Assembly: GCA_023014485.1 (NCBI GenBank) | Contig: JAJOZX010001077.1 | Location: forward strand, 372,001 to 436,000 | Length of the DNA stretch: 64,000 bases | Direction: 5' to 3' | Source: Bathynomus jamesi | Lineage: Eukaryota > Arthropoda > Malacostraca > Isopoda > Cirolanidae | Part shown: piece by piece, positions 23,072 to 34,600 of the stretch | How positions within the stretch are numbered: position 1 is the first letter of the stretch | Layout of the letters: each line of letters begins with the position of its first letter | Translations under genes and position numbers: made by a program | The notes under the pieces: generated by a model | Told to the model about the DNA's origin: nothing | The model's input: the letters and a program-made list of their open reading frames with translations, nothing else | Database searches by the model: none

Positions 23072-23262
23072 GGTTCTTTTGCATTATCCTCCCAACACTA
23101 AATTTTTTATATAATGTTGTTTTGGTTATGGTACTTTATTTTCCTCCCATTATAAAAAAAAATTAGCGTTGGTATTAGGTTAGGTTACAGTAAAAACAGG
23201 CCACCGCAGGCGTTAGCCGTTATAAAAAAAAAATAGTGTTGGGAGGATAATGCAAAAGTACC
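23072..23262. mobile_element. MITE-1, copy 2, next to hAT start codon
   Basis: 191 bp with the same ends as the 19156 copy and a perfect 8-bp duplication GGCATTTT (23064-23071 and 23263-23270). The 8-bp duplication points to mobilisation by a hAT-type transposase. It lies directly upstream of the ATG of the host hAT transposase (minus strand), so it may now form its 5' UTR or separate it from its promoter. Confidence 0.92.
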
Positions 23263-23924
23263 GGCATTTTTTCTCTTATAAAAAAAGCCGTAAGCACAAA
23301 CGTGAGATTTTATTTAGCAAAAGCACTTGAACAAAGACACCACGTTGCACGCACCAAACAAAATGATCGAGGCCGAACGCGTCACAATGACGTATTGTGA
23401 TCTGATTGGCTGTATTTGGCTGACGTATTGTGATCTGATTGGCTGTGCTGGTTGCCTCAGGACTAGCCTCGGTTTTTCCATCCCCTGCCCTATTTAGGCC
23501 CACAAGTTTAAAAAAAATGCGAGTTATTTTGCTTTACTGAGTACAATAAAATTAAAAAAGGCATATATAGGCACGTATTTTAAAATTAGGCACTAACCAT
23601 CAAAATAGGCATTTATAGGCACTATAACATTTAATTATATACATCCCACAGTCCCAAAATGGATTTCTCTAAAAGAAGCCTATGAATCTATAAACGGGAA
23701 TAAAAAAGGCAAAATCCGGTCTCTACTTATAATGCATGTGTTTAAAGATCTAGCAAACTATTACTGATGGATCTGCAGTAAATGCTCCTAAGCTATTGTT
23801 ATATCAATATTTACAATTAAAAGTATTGACATATTCACTTAAATTCTGCAAAATAAATTTATCCAAAATGTTTCTCATTATAATCCTAATTCATGCTGTT
23901 TTTTTTCTTTCACAGGTTTAAGAA

Positions 23925-24245
23925 ATGACAAAAAGTACAATTTCTGATGAGATTAGATATAAAATAATACATTTGCATGGTGAGGGACTGAGTCAAAGAA
24001 AAATAAGTGAATCTACAGGCGTTTCCAGAACTGGTGTACAAAAAATCTTGGCTCATCACAGATCAAATGGGACCCCAGCTGATCCTCCTAGATCAGGGAG
24101 GCCCTCTAAGCTTTTTCCATCTGATCTAGAATATCTAAAGATTACTTCCATTCGAGACAGACGCAAATCCAGCACTTCACTTGCAGCGGATCTTGAAAAA
24201 ACAATAGGTGTCTCAGTTGATCCTTTATGTATGAAGGAAACTTAA
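23925..24245 (+). pseudogene. Tc1-type transposase N-terminus (plus-strand half)
   Basis: MTKSTISDEIRYKIIHLHGE, then GLSQRKISESTGVSRTGVQK, is the first helix-turn-helix of Tc1-type transposases. RSGRPSK is the GRPR-like AT hook and a second HTH follows. The ORF ends after about 105 codons where the fold-back centre begins. No DDE domain is present. The mirrored copy is at 24289-24686. Confidence 0.88.
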
Positions 24246-24288
24246 CTCAGTAGGTCTTAAAAGATGTGTTGCAGCAAAAAAGCCACTT

Positions 24289-24686
24289 TTAAGGAATGGA
24301 AATAAAGAGAAAAGAAGAAAATGTGCTTTGGAACACAAGTATTGGACATCTGAGACCTACTGAATTAAGCTTCCTTCGTACAGTAGAAGGATCAACTGAG
24401 ATACCTGTTGTTTTTCTGAGATCCACTGCAAGTGAAGTGCTGGATTTGTGTCTGTCTCGAAGGGAAGTAATCTTTATATATTGTAGATCAGATGGAGAAA
24501 GCTTAGAGGGCCTCCCTGATCTAGGACGATCAGCTGGGGTCCCATTTGATCTGTGATGAGCCAAGATTTTTTGTACACCAGTTCTGGAAACGCCTGTAGA
24601 TTCACTTTTTTTCTTTGACTCAGTCCCTCACCATGCAAATGTATTATTTTATATCTAATCTCATCAGAAATTGTACTTTTTGTCAT
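24289..24686 (-). pseudogene. Tc1-type transposase N-terminus (minus-strand half)
   Basis: Mirror copy of 23925-24245, again starting MTKSTISDEIRYKIIHLHGE at 24686. A small indel in the SQRKK region breaks the first HTH frame, and the second frame continues AHHRSNGTPADRPRSGRPSK. The two halves face each other across a spacer near 24315-24330. DDE residues are absent. Confidence 0.87.
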
Positions 24687-25109
24687 TTCTTAAACCTGTG
24701 AAAGAAAAAAACAGCATGAATTAGGATTATAATGAGAAACGTTTTGGATAAATTTATTTTGCAGAATTTAAGTGAATATGTCAATACTTTTAATTGTAAA
24801 TATTGATATAACAATTAACAATAGCTTAGGAGCATTTACTGCAGATCTATCAGTAATAGTTGGCTAGATCTTTAAACATATGCGTTATAAGTAATATAAT
24901 GAATTCAACCCTCAAGTCTAATTTATGCAGACTAGAGGGTCATCCAGCTTATACAACTTTATACACTTAAGTAATAACTTAGTTATACGTTAATATGAAC
25001 CAGAGGTTCTAGTTAATATGTATTTTAGTATCAAAACCAATTTCCATACAACAAATTATCCAATAGTTATCAGATCAACAGTGGTCTCTGACTTTTGCAC
25101 AGTACTGTA

Positions 25110-25360
25110 AAAATTCTAAAGCGAAATGAACTGAGGTTATAGATGAGGAAAAAGATCTAAGTTTGTTAGGGTGGGGGTTATTAAGTCAATCTTTCAAATC
25201 CTAGGGATTCGCATCTTATTTGAAAGCTATACATATGAGAAGAAAGAAACTGCAAAAATTTTGAAAATTGGATATTTTGTGTGGATTGGCTATCCCTTTT
25301 TTGTGAGAGCAAATCAGCCAAAAAGTGTTATTTTTGGCTTCATTTCATTAATGTATGAGT
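25110..25360. other. Gene-free stretch
   Basis: Short AT-rich interval between the Tc1-type element and the next hAT-like element. The ORF starting at 25171 has no recognisable features. Confidence 0.5.
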
Positions 25361-26056
25361 TAGGGATGTACCAATATATCTGTATTGGTGATACCAGTAG
25401 ATTTTTATTGATATCATTATCAGCTGATATTTCAAAAGTATGATTTTCCCAAAATTACAACACAAGTTGTACCTGGTTTTCTTTTCAAACAGCCAATCAA
25501 ACAAGTGTAAATCCTTTGAGAAATAAGTATAAAGCCTAATAAACCAAAAGCTGTGTTGTAGACCATATACACATTTTTAAATAGGGCAGGATATAGACAT
25601 AGGCTATGTTTGGCTTAATGCTGCAAGTTAATCATAGCCTAGGTCCTAAGAAATGTAGCACATAAGTTTTACCCAATTTTCTTTTCAAAGAGCCAATCAA
25701 ACAAGTGTAAATCCTTTGAGAAATAGGAATAAAGCCTAGAAAACCAAAAACTATCTCGTAGTCATAGCTCACAATATTAACCCAGCTAGCTGGTTATAAA
25801 CACATGTACTAAGACCAACAAAAGCCCGCAGTGCAATTGTATAACAAACAAAACTATGACATCTAATGCAGTGTTACCATCTTTAATGAAAAGGATTATT
25901 GCTTTGTTGCCAAATTTTCAACACAGAAAATAAATTATGAATGTTACAAAAATATGACAAACTAATAAACCCTAGCTGGATATCGATTATTGGCCAATAC
26001 TGTTTTTAATTATCACTATCGGTTATTGGCTAAAAAGTGATATTGGTACATCCCTA
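25361..26056. mobile_element. Non-autonomous hAT-like element, TAGGGATGTACC ends
   Basis: The left end TAGGGATGTACCAATATATC and the right end ATATTGGTACATCCCTA are inverted, with further subterminal pairing around ATCGGTTATTGG/GATATC. The flanks GTATGAGT and GTTTGAGC look like an eroded 8-bp duplication (6 of 8). An internal direct repeat (CAATTTTCTTTTCAAAGAGCC type, near 25480 and 25675) is present. No transposase. Confidence 0.75.
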
Positions 26057-26329
26057 GTTTGAGCTAAAATCATGATTCAACTACCTTTTTCAAATTTCTA
26101 CCCATAACTGCACTTTTTTGATAAGAAAATAAAAAATTTCATGAAGAAATGGGCAGAAGCCAGGAAGAATGCACAATTTTAGTGAAAACCAGAATGTTGG
26201 ACTTAAATATTAGCCTAAAATCATGATTAAACTATCTATTCCTATGTTTTCATGAATGGGAAAGTGATTAGAACAATAAGTGATAACCTGAAAATATGCA
26301 ATTTTATAGAAAATAGGCATGTTATGAAA

Positions 26330-26870
26330 AAATTGAAGCAAATTTTAGATCACTACTAACTATAATGCCAAGATCTTTTTCCTGTCTAACATACTTTTTA
26401 AACCAGTTCCCTCGCATCTCATAACTAAAGTTTTCATTATTTCTAGCAAAATATATGACATGACGCATTTTTGAATATTGAATTCTATCAGCCATTTACT
26501 AGCCCAGGAGACTGATCCATCAAGATCTTTTTATAGTTTATAAGTATTTTCTATATTTGTAACTGGGGCAACTACTTTTGTCATCTGCAAATTTAGAAAC
26601 TTTACTACCTACTCCCTTCTCTAAACGATTTATATATAAAATGGAGAGTAATGGACCTAAAACTGATCACTGTGGTACCCAACTTTTCACTTTCTCCCAC
26701 CTAGATTCAGAACCATTTAGAATTACTCTCCATTCTCTGTCTTCCAACCATTTTTCTACTCAATTTATAACTGACCCTGATATCCCACGAGTCTTTAAAG
26801 GTCTTATGTATGAAAATAATGAAATAAGGTTTATTTAATTAACTACTGTTTATTTATTAAACCACAAATG
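26330..26870 (-). mobile_element. CR1-like LINE fragment
   Basis: The minus strand translates to SKFADDTKVV, then after breaks SYEMRGNWFKKYVRQEKDLG, the same blocks as the LINE at 227-1260, in the same order. The upstream part covers the LEKGVGSKVS region. Several stops and frame changes are present. Confidence 0.78.
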
Positions 26871-27058
26871 TATTGATCGTGCAAGCAGAATGAATTGTAT
26901 GTATAATTATTCATATTTGGTTAAAATGGTGTAAAATTTCACATAATTGTCATAAGTTTGATCACCTCTTGCCCAGATGGATGAAATCATCCAATAAATA
27001 AACAGTATATAAACTTTTTACACAATGCTTTTATTGCTATTTTCAGTACATCAATATA

Positions 27059-27507
27059 CAGTAAATACTTGATAAGTTGGACTATATACTGTAGGGCTCT
27101 AGCCAGTCTGACTCTTTGAAAAGTCCAACTCATTGCGAATTACCTTAATTACCCCCCTATTTACCCTTAAAGAGGTATAAATACTCTCTAACCTTTTAAA
27201 TTTGATTAGTGAGAGTCTAATACAATGTTAAAAATAAACAAAATAAACATTAAAAAACAATAAAACTTTGTTTCACTTAGCATTGCTGGAATTATTTTCA
27301 GCGTGAAACACAAAAAAAATTTATTATTTACCTTTTTGTACAATACAATATTAAAAAAACGCTTAGTAAAAGAAACAAAATAATAATGGCACTTGACAGA
27401 GGAAAAAAAAGCACTTCACTGTATCGTACACTGAAAAAATTTATTCTGTGTTAAAGACTTGGATGAGTCCAACTCATCCCGAATTCCGACTCATCGAGTA
27501 TTTACTG
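27059..27507. mobile_element. pogo-type MITE
   Basis: 449 bp with inverted ends CAGTAAATACT.GAT.AGT, and TA on both sides (27057-27058 and 27508-27509). Both subterminal regions carry AGTCCAACTCAT. No coding capacity. Likely mobilised by a pogo/Tigger transposase. Confidence 0.85.
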
Positions 27508-27509
27508 TA

Positions 27510-28190
27510 CTATTATACACTTCATTTATAGGTGTAAATTATTTCATAACAATTACATACCTGGTAAATCTTCCATAGTTTTCAAAAAAATATAGTACTG
27601 TACGAGAAAAATGCCACTTGCATCTGCTTCAAACATTTCTGAAATACTGAAGCTAAAACCAGAAAATCATTGAAAGGAAGACTCCACGAAGAACATTCTA
27701 GACTTAATAAGCTGATGGCATCATCCACTTGGGAATTGAGCATAGCATTTTCCTATATTAGCGGATGAATTCATCCACTTGGGTGGTAAAGGGTTAATAT
27801 GGACACTGTACAGTTTTACATTTTGGTGTGTGTTCTGTATTGAATAAATTTTCATTTTCTTAACATTTTGTTTTTATAAACCATACTTTTTAGCTTTAAC
27901 TATCCATAGAAACAAATGTATATGTCACAAAATAGAATAGAATAGAAGAATAGAATAACCTTTATTAATAATAAAATAAATACAGTAGTCTTTTTACAAC
28001 TTACAATTTTTACAATGACAAATAATTGTGAAGCTCGACTATTTTTTTTTTTTTTTTTTTAATTTGGCCCTTAAGCTTTAGGCTTTACTGGGCTCTCATA
28101 TCATATTTAAGCAGTGTTGGACTTACACAGTTTTCAACTTAACACAGTATCCATTGGAGTGAATTAACAGTTTAAGTTGGGGACTTACTG
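27510..28190. other. Gene-free stretch with simple repeats
   Basis: Includes an AATAG-rich microsatellite (27931-27957), a poly-T run (28041-28060) and no supported gene. Confidence 0.55.
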
Positions 28191-28194
28191 TATA

Positions 28195-28370
28195 GAAAAT
28201 TCTTATAAACTCCAAACGAATCTTGATAGATTAGTTGCTTGGGCTCGTAAATAGCAGATGGAATTCAATGTTCAAAGATGCAAAGTCATGCATTTTGGTA
28301 GAAATAATGAAAACTTTAGTAATGAGATGCAAGGGAACTGGCTGGAGGATGTTAAAAAGTTGTACTGTAT
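28195..28370 (+). mobile_element. CR1-like LINE fragment
   Basis: About 170 bp closely matches 380-540 of the first LINE (GAATTCAATGTTCAAA, ATAATGAAAACTTTAGT and GAGATGCAAGGGAACTGG are shared). Stops are present. Confidence 0.8.
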
Positions 28371-28487
28371 GTTAATTAGCTAATGTATGTACAGTAGACT
28401 CTTCATTAACCGATCTAATGGCAATTTTGATCTAACAACACTTTTCATTTTACTTGTTAATTTTTACATTAGTATGGTACGATAATA

Positions 28488-28592
28488 ATGGCTTCGAAAG
28501 TTAATAAAACAAGTACAGGAGAGAAAAAGAAAAGAAATGTGCTAATGATAGAGGAAAAGATTGAAGTTATAAAGAAATCACAAGGTGTGAGT
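28488..28592 (+). pseudogene. Tigger transposase N-terminal fragment
   Basis: MASKVNKTSTGEKKKRNVLM, then IEEKIEVIKKSQ, matches the start of the CENP-B/jerky-type HTH of Tigger transposases. It is cut within the first HTH by the LINE insertion, so it is non-functional. Confidence 0.8.
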
Positions 28593-30790
28593 TATTGTTG
28601 TTTAGCCGATCAGCCAGAGCTGGGCATTTGCGGCATATTTTGCGGTACTGCGGTACTTGCGGTACCACCGCACTACCACCCCGGGCCCCCATAACGCAGT
28701 ACTGCAAAGGATCGCTGAAAGTACCGCAGTACCGCTACCGCATTCAAATTTCCGCGTACCGGTTTGGTACTGGTTTGGTAGTGCAGCAGTACCGCAGTAC
28801 CGCAATATGCCGCAAGTGCCCAGCTCTGCGATCAGCCCACCCTGATCGAGCAAGCCAGCAGCACGCAGGTAACTGATTGCCCTCTCTGGAGTGGACCAGA
28901 GGTTCAGCACACTAGTGATGTTGTGTTTGTTGTTGTGCTAGAGTGGTACAGTCTGTCATAATGTGTTCAATTATTTGTGGTGTGTCCTGGCACAGGTGGC
29001 AGGTGTCGTCTGTGGAGTTGTCTAGTCTGTGTTTATATGTCCATAAGTTGATGTGATGTCCACATCGGAATCATGCTAAGTTAACTCGATCCAATCTGCT
29101 CAGGCTGATCTCTGACCTGTTAATGGGTGGTGGCTTCTCACCTAGGACCACGTTCAGATTGAGTTGTGTCAGTGCTTTGTGGGTTAGGTGTGTGTGTGTA
29201 TGTTTTCTGTACTGTGTGATGTCTGTGGGGCATGGTATGGAATGGATTATTTGGTTTTCTCTGGTGTTACCTTAATGATGCGAGGTGTCGGTGCATGATT
29301 GTACATGTAGTGGCAAGGGTGTTGTGGGTTAGTTGTCGCTGCTGCCATGAATTGTGTTCCCCTCATGTCTAAATGTTCCCTAACTTTCAGTATTTTTGTT
29401 TCTGTGTGCAGGTGTTCTATTGGTGGTGTTTGAATGCATCCTGTAATGATACAAAGTGCATTTTTTATATTGTCTGTAAGGTGTTTATGCGTGTGTTTGA
29501 GATAATGGGTGCCCAGCATGGGCTAGCATAGTCCATAACTGAGCGAATATATGTTGTTGTTGTTTAGCTGATCAGCCCACCCTGATCGAGCAAGCTGGCG
29601 GCACGCAGGTAACCGATCGCCCTCTCCGGAGTGGACCAGAGGTTCAGTGCACTAATGTGGTGGTGTGTTCATTGTTGTGCTAGAGTGGTACAGTCTGTCA
29701 TAATGTGTTCAATTGTTTGTGGTGTGTCCTGGCACAGGTGGCAGGTGTCGTCTATGGAGTTGTCTAGTCTGTGTTTATATGTCCGTAAGTTGGGGTGATG
29801 TCCACATCGGAATCGTGCTAAGTTAACTCAATCCAATCTGCTCAGGCTGATCTCTGACCTGTTAATGGGTGGCGGCTTCGCACCTAGGACCGCATTCAGA
29901 CCGAGTCGTGTCAGTGCTTTGCGAGTTAGGTGTGTGTGTATTTTTCTGTACTGTGTGATGTCTGTGGGGTGTGGTATGGAATGGAGTATTTGGTTATAAT
30001 GTCTCTCTGGTGTTACGTTAATGGTGCAAGGTGTTGGTGCATGATTGTACATGTAGTGGCAAGGGTGTTTTGGGTTAGTTGTCGCTGCTGCCATGAATTG
30101 TGTTCCCCTCATGTCTAAATGTTCCCTAACTTCCAGTATTTTTGTTTCTGTGTGTAGGTGTTCTATTGGTGTTTGAGTGCATCCTGTAATGATACGAAGT
30201 GCGTTGTTTTGTATTGTCTGTAAGGTGTTTGTGTGTGTGTTTGAGATAATGGGTGTCCATAACTGAGCGAATATATTGTTTGTATATGAGTGATGTTGTT
30301 TCCTGCTGGTGTCCAAAGTTTGTGCCTGTTAGTACCCTAAGCGTGTTAAGTCTTGACATACATAGTACCCTAAGCGTGTTAAGTCTTGACATACATTTGT
30401 TTTTAATGTCCTGAATGTGGTTTGCAAAAGATAATGATGTGTTGTATGTGATCCCAAGTATTTTGGTCCTGTGAGTGTGTGGAATGTTGATGTTGTTTAG
30501 TGTAAGCTGTGGAATTACCTGGTGTTCTTTTGTGTTGCTTGTAAGCAAGTTTATGGTTGATTTTGTGGGTGCTACTTTGCATCTATTGTGTGTGAACCAG
30601 TCTTGTATACTGTTTATGTATGTTTGTAGGTTGTTTGTAGCGGTGTCAATGTTGTGGGTGGATATTAGAGTGATGTCATCTGCATATGATGATAAGGTAA
30701 GCAAATATATTATTTGTATATGAGTGATGTTTCCTGCTATGTCCAAAGTTTGTGCCTGTTAGTACCCTAAGCATGTTAAGTCTTGACATA
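28593..30790 (-). mobile_element. LINE 3' region with tandem segmental duplications
   Basis: The minus strand encodes SYADDITLIST (RT catalytic block), ILGITYNTSLSFANHI, NALRIITGCTQT and HLHTETKILEVREHLDMRGT, the late-RT and C-terminal regions of a Jockey-like non-LTR element. The 3' part occurs twice: 28593-29520 and 29560-30300 are very similar. A short piece (GTACCCTAAGCGTGTTAAGT) occurs three times (30330, 30362, 30759). The ORFs are broken. Its 5' part is missing. Confidence 0.8.
28615..28828. mobile_element. 214-bp MITE with perfect 8-bp duplication
   Basis: Ends CAGAGCTGGGCATTTGCGGC and its complement. The target duplication CGATCAGC (28607-28614 and 28829-28836) is perfect, and the paralogous LINE copy near 29565 shows the empty site. 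GC-rich, with many GCGGTAC/GTACCGC motifs. The ends and duplication length point to hAT. Confidence 0.93.
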
Positions 30791-31367
30791 CATTTTGTGT
30801 CTTCATCGGAAACAACAAAATCAATTAGTGAGCAAAGGAACCTAAAAAAGCCTAAATTAGATCAAATGAAAATGTTCCATCCACTTCAAAAAATGAATAA
30901 TCTTCGCCTAGTGATTTTCCTCCTGAATTATAAATTTTACTGTTTTACAATTTATGTTCTACCTTTCATTTTATATATTTTATTATGTTCTGCAGTATAT
31001 TATATTTTGTTACATTCATTACGTACTGCATACAAATATTCTATCTGTTCATTAAAATTGAAGTACATAAATACATTATTTTCATTAACCGCTCTATCTA
31101 ATGGAATATTCAATTTAACAGCACTGCCTATTCCCTGAGGGTTCTGGTTAATCGAGAGTCTACTGTATTACTTTCGTAAATTTTATTTAAAATAATTTTC
31201 CTGCAAAACTAGACACAGGACACCCTGTATATTATGTAATAATTTAAAGTGAACTAGTAAGCCCTTACAAGATTTTCTGATCATAGGTAACATCATTGGA
31301 TTGTATTAAGACTATTTTTATATATAGGCCTTACATTACAGCATAAACTGTAGCTAAAACCATTAAC

Positions 31368-31694
31368 ATGGGGCAAAAAATCTCCCATGAAGGTATAAAA
31401 TGTGAAGTTGGTGAAGATGCCGTACTAGCAATTGATAATATAGATGCTTCTCAAAAACATGTTTCTAAACCTGTGAATGCACATTCTGACAAAATTTCCG
31501 AAGAAACATTGAAAAATGAGAGAGATTTAAATTTGCAGCATGAAAATGAGTCAAAACAGGAATTGGCAATCACTGATTTGACTTTGCAAACTTCTAAGCT
31601 GTCTATTCAGTCTGCTGCAAAGTATGAAGACAATTATAATGATATTCATATCTTAAATAGTGATGTGACAATTAGTTTCATTACCAGAAGTAAG
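31368..31694 (+). CDS. CNP: CNPase-like gene, exon 1 (N-terminal extension)
   Basis: 109 codons starting MGQKISHEG and ending ITRSK at AAG|GTAAGT, phase 0. Gly2 and Ser6 fit the N-myristoylation consensus, so a lipid-anchored N-terminus is possible. The rest is low-complexity, polar and acidic without a recognised domain. Assignment to this gene rests on strand, matching phase with exon 2 and the strong donor. No homologous N-terminus is known to me, so an additional or alternative first exon is possible. Confidence 0.6.
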
Positions 31695-34600
31695 GTAAGT
31701 TCATACTAAACATTTGCTTTCATATTTTAAAATACCTTTTGACAGTATGTAATACCTAAGATCGGCTTAAATTTAATCTGGATTCATATTATTTTTTGTA
31801 TTTAGAAGATAATGGATGCATATTCATAGAATACCAAACAAAACCTATTGTTGAATATGGATATGGTATAGTAACTTAGTAGTTTTGAATTTGTAGCTCC
31901 CATTATGTCTAACTATGGCTCAATTTTTAATGTAGCTTAGTAGATTAAGTATGGAAGAGCCCTGCTGTAAATTTCAAACTCTGAAATTTTCAGAATTACC
32001 TGATTTTAGAGAATAATGGAGTTACTTTAATTAGATTACATTTATACCCCCTTTGTTGGGTATTAGAGATTTTAAGGGTTAATAGGATAGCAGTACAGAT
32101 GTATATGGGATAGACCTGATATTCAACCCTGAGCCTTTAGATTTCACCCTGAACTTTATATTATTATAATAATAATCATTATTATTGTACCCTACTCTCA
32201 AATTCTATTTTAACAAATGTTCATTTATAAAGAAGTTAAATGGTATTTTTAATTATTATACCAAATTGAGGTGGGTGCTCATTCTTTGTCATAGAGAGAG
32301 ACTACATATGGAACCTCTAATTCAGAGTATTTGGTAATAAGTTAAATATATTTTCAGTCTTTTTTTACATATTTAGAGAGAAACTTAAACTTTTTTCTTA
32401 ATTTTTAATGAAACTAACTAGAAAATGTATTGTTCCATGAATTTTTTTCCATAGAACCAGTTAATTATCCAATCTTTATCAACTTTCATAATGTATCCGC
32501 AAAATCTGCCTATTGAATGCCTATTTAGATAATGCAGTGTCCACTCTATCCCATATGGTATGGGTCTGCAGGTACCAGTGCGTGAAACCAAACTTTTGAC
32601 AGCATATTAGCAAGGTTGATTAGTTTTTTTGGGGTTGCTTATCCTCCTTTTCAACATCTAAGGTCATATATAATGGAGGGGACCTACGGCTTTATGTGGA
32701 TTCTGAGTCGTGGGTTGGTACATCATCTGGATGCGGAGGGAGGTCACCCATCCAACTACTACACACACACAGTGTCGCTTAACTCGCTCTTCTATCAGGA
32801 AGCAGTGTTACAACATGGCCACAATGCAACCCTGGGTTACGCGTAAGTCTAGGTTATAAAATTACATTTGTACAGTTTTGGAAAAAAGTTAACCCTAGAA
32901 ATATAGAATTTGTAATGTCATAAAAAAATTACTACTTGATAATATTAATTTTTTGGTAAATATGCAGCAAATAGCCCCACCTTGACCTTTGGTACGAAAG
33001 TTAGTTATTAGGGTGTGTTTTCATATGCTTTCCTCAGAAATGCCACTCATTTGCCCCATATTTAATTGAAAGTATGAAAAAAAACATTTTTTTGGTCAGT
33101 TTATTTTGAAGTAAACACGGGGCAAATGAGTAGCATTTCTGAATAAAGCACCTGAAAACACACCCTAATAACTAAGTTTCGCTACCGTTATTGCTAACCT
33201 AACCTAAATGAAGAGATTAAAAAAAAAAAAATCATTAAACTAACGAAAATATCATGACTTAACCTAACCAATCATCAAGGGTGTACACTGTACAGTTGAC
33301 CTAACCGTGCATTCAGTTGACCTAACCGTGCATTCAGTTGACCTAACCGTGCATTCAGTTGACCTAACCATGCATTCAATTGACCTAACTTTGATATAGG
33401 TGCTGTACCGAACCAATCATCATACTACTGAATGCTAACATAAAAAATTATGAACTCGAGGTGGGGCTATTTTGCGGCACTAACTGTAGGTATTGCTCAC
33501 AGTAGGATTGGGAAAAATGTTTTTGGAGGAAAACGCTTACGAAAGCTAGATTAACACTTGCTGGAATGTGTGACTTTGCTAGCCATGTGCCCTTGAAGAG
33601 AGATATTGAGCCCGTAAATTTGCACAGAAACAAACTCTTCTGCTTGTTTTTTGGAAATTTGCGTTTACACACGAAAACATCTCAGTCACTACGGAAATAA
33701 AGGGGCTGGGAACACTGTGGACAGTTTCACGTTTGGGGAATGACACTGTGTTCTTGAAAAATGTGAACCACTCATGAATGGTCTAAAATTTTCAACACTT
33801 CAACATAGCCTAGGTCACAACTTTCACAAATCTTTCTGCACATGTTTATGGGACAAAAATTAAAAAAGAAAGACCTCAGCTGTATCAAAGGCCGAGGTTT
33901 TTCCGTGACTAAACAGTCAAAATAAAAATTGATAAGTTCTTAAAAAATTCCTAATTAGCTGTCATTGGTTCATCAAGGCGTGGTTGTTTTTGAGTGTTTA
34001 ATAGCTTTAAAATTCCTAATTAGCTGTCATTGGTTCATTAAGGCGTGGTTGTTTTTGAGTGTTTAATAGCCTACTATTGGTTAAAAAAAGGGGTGCACTG
34101 TGATTGGTCAGCCACACACTTCCAGAAAACTGTCTGAGAGCGAGGATGTCTAATGCCTGCTGGCAAGTTGCGAAACAAAAAAAAATGGTTAAAACTTAAA
34201 AAATCAATAATAACATATAATTCAATGATTAGTAAATTTAATGATTATTAATTTTTTGTTTTTTAAAAGTTGTTTCTTGGTAAACTTTTTTTTTTTTAAA
34301 TATGGCCAAGGTCAGATTTAAATTTTAAGGAGATATAAAAACTTTTAATGTAGCTTAAATTTTTATGACTAATATTAAGTTTTGGGGACACCAGTTCTTG
34401 GTAATCTGCACATTTTAGCCATTGGGCCAATCAGGCTAAGTCTTACATTTAGGGTAGGTTATACTAGGTTAGGGTGTTAGTTATTTCCCACTCAACTAAC
34501 TTTTGTCCAATTGGAGTCCAAAAAAACTAGTCTTCCCAAATTTGTATTTACCATAGTTATACAGGGTGTCCTAAAAGTCCAGTCTCATTGGAAAATTGGT

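Larger units (their letters stand above)
20384..23724 (-). mobile_element. hAT transposon with 8-bp target duplication
   Basis: Flanked by ACTTATAA (20376-20383 and 23725-23732). The uninterrupted partner arm has the continuous sequence, so the insertion site is confirmed. Both subterminal regions carry many short AGGCACT and AGGCATTT motifs (20399-20510 and 23555-23630), as expected for hAT transposase binding. The interior encodes an exon-split hAT transposase on the minus strand and carries a MITE upstream of its start codon. Confidence 0.9.
20162..25107. mobile_element. Tc1/mariner-type element, head-to-head 5' halves
   Basis: The ends CAGTACTGTGCAAAAGTCAG and its complement are flanked by TA at 20160-20161 and 25108-25109. 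The arms run far beyond normal TIRs. The left arm (20162-20383, then 23725 to about 24310) is the reverse complement of the right arm (about 24335-25107), including the first third of the transposase gene on each side. The catalytic two thirds are missing from both. The left arm is interrupted by a hAT element at 20384-23724. Confidence 0.88.
28392..31165 (+). mobile_element. Tigger-type element 2, filled with LINE sequence
   Basis: Ends CAGTAGACTCTTCATTAACC and CAGTAGACTCTCGATTAACC (inverted), with TA at 28390-28391 and 31166-31167. Just inside the left end the plus strand encodes the N-terminus of a jerky/Tigger transposase. Just inside the right end is AT-rich 3' sequence. The bulk of the transposase has been replaced by a duplicated LINE 3' region on the minus strand. 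Confidence 0.85.

Noticed and set aside
25171..25443. 90-codon plus-strand ORF
   Set aside because: It runs across the left end of a hAT-like non-autonomous element and has no recognisable domain.
32700..32836. A genuine 5S rRNA gene
   Set aside because: Only the central part matches 5S and the rest is a different sequence shared with the copy at 50105, so a SINE is more likely.
32616..32846. A 76-codon ORF ending before GTAAGT, as a possible CNPase exon
   Set aside because: It overlaps the 5S-like SINE on the other strand, its translation has no family similarity, and exons 1 and 2 already join in phase without it.
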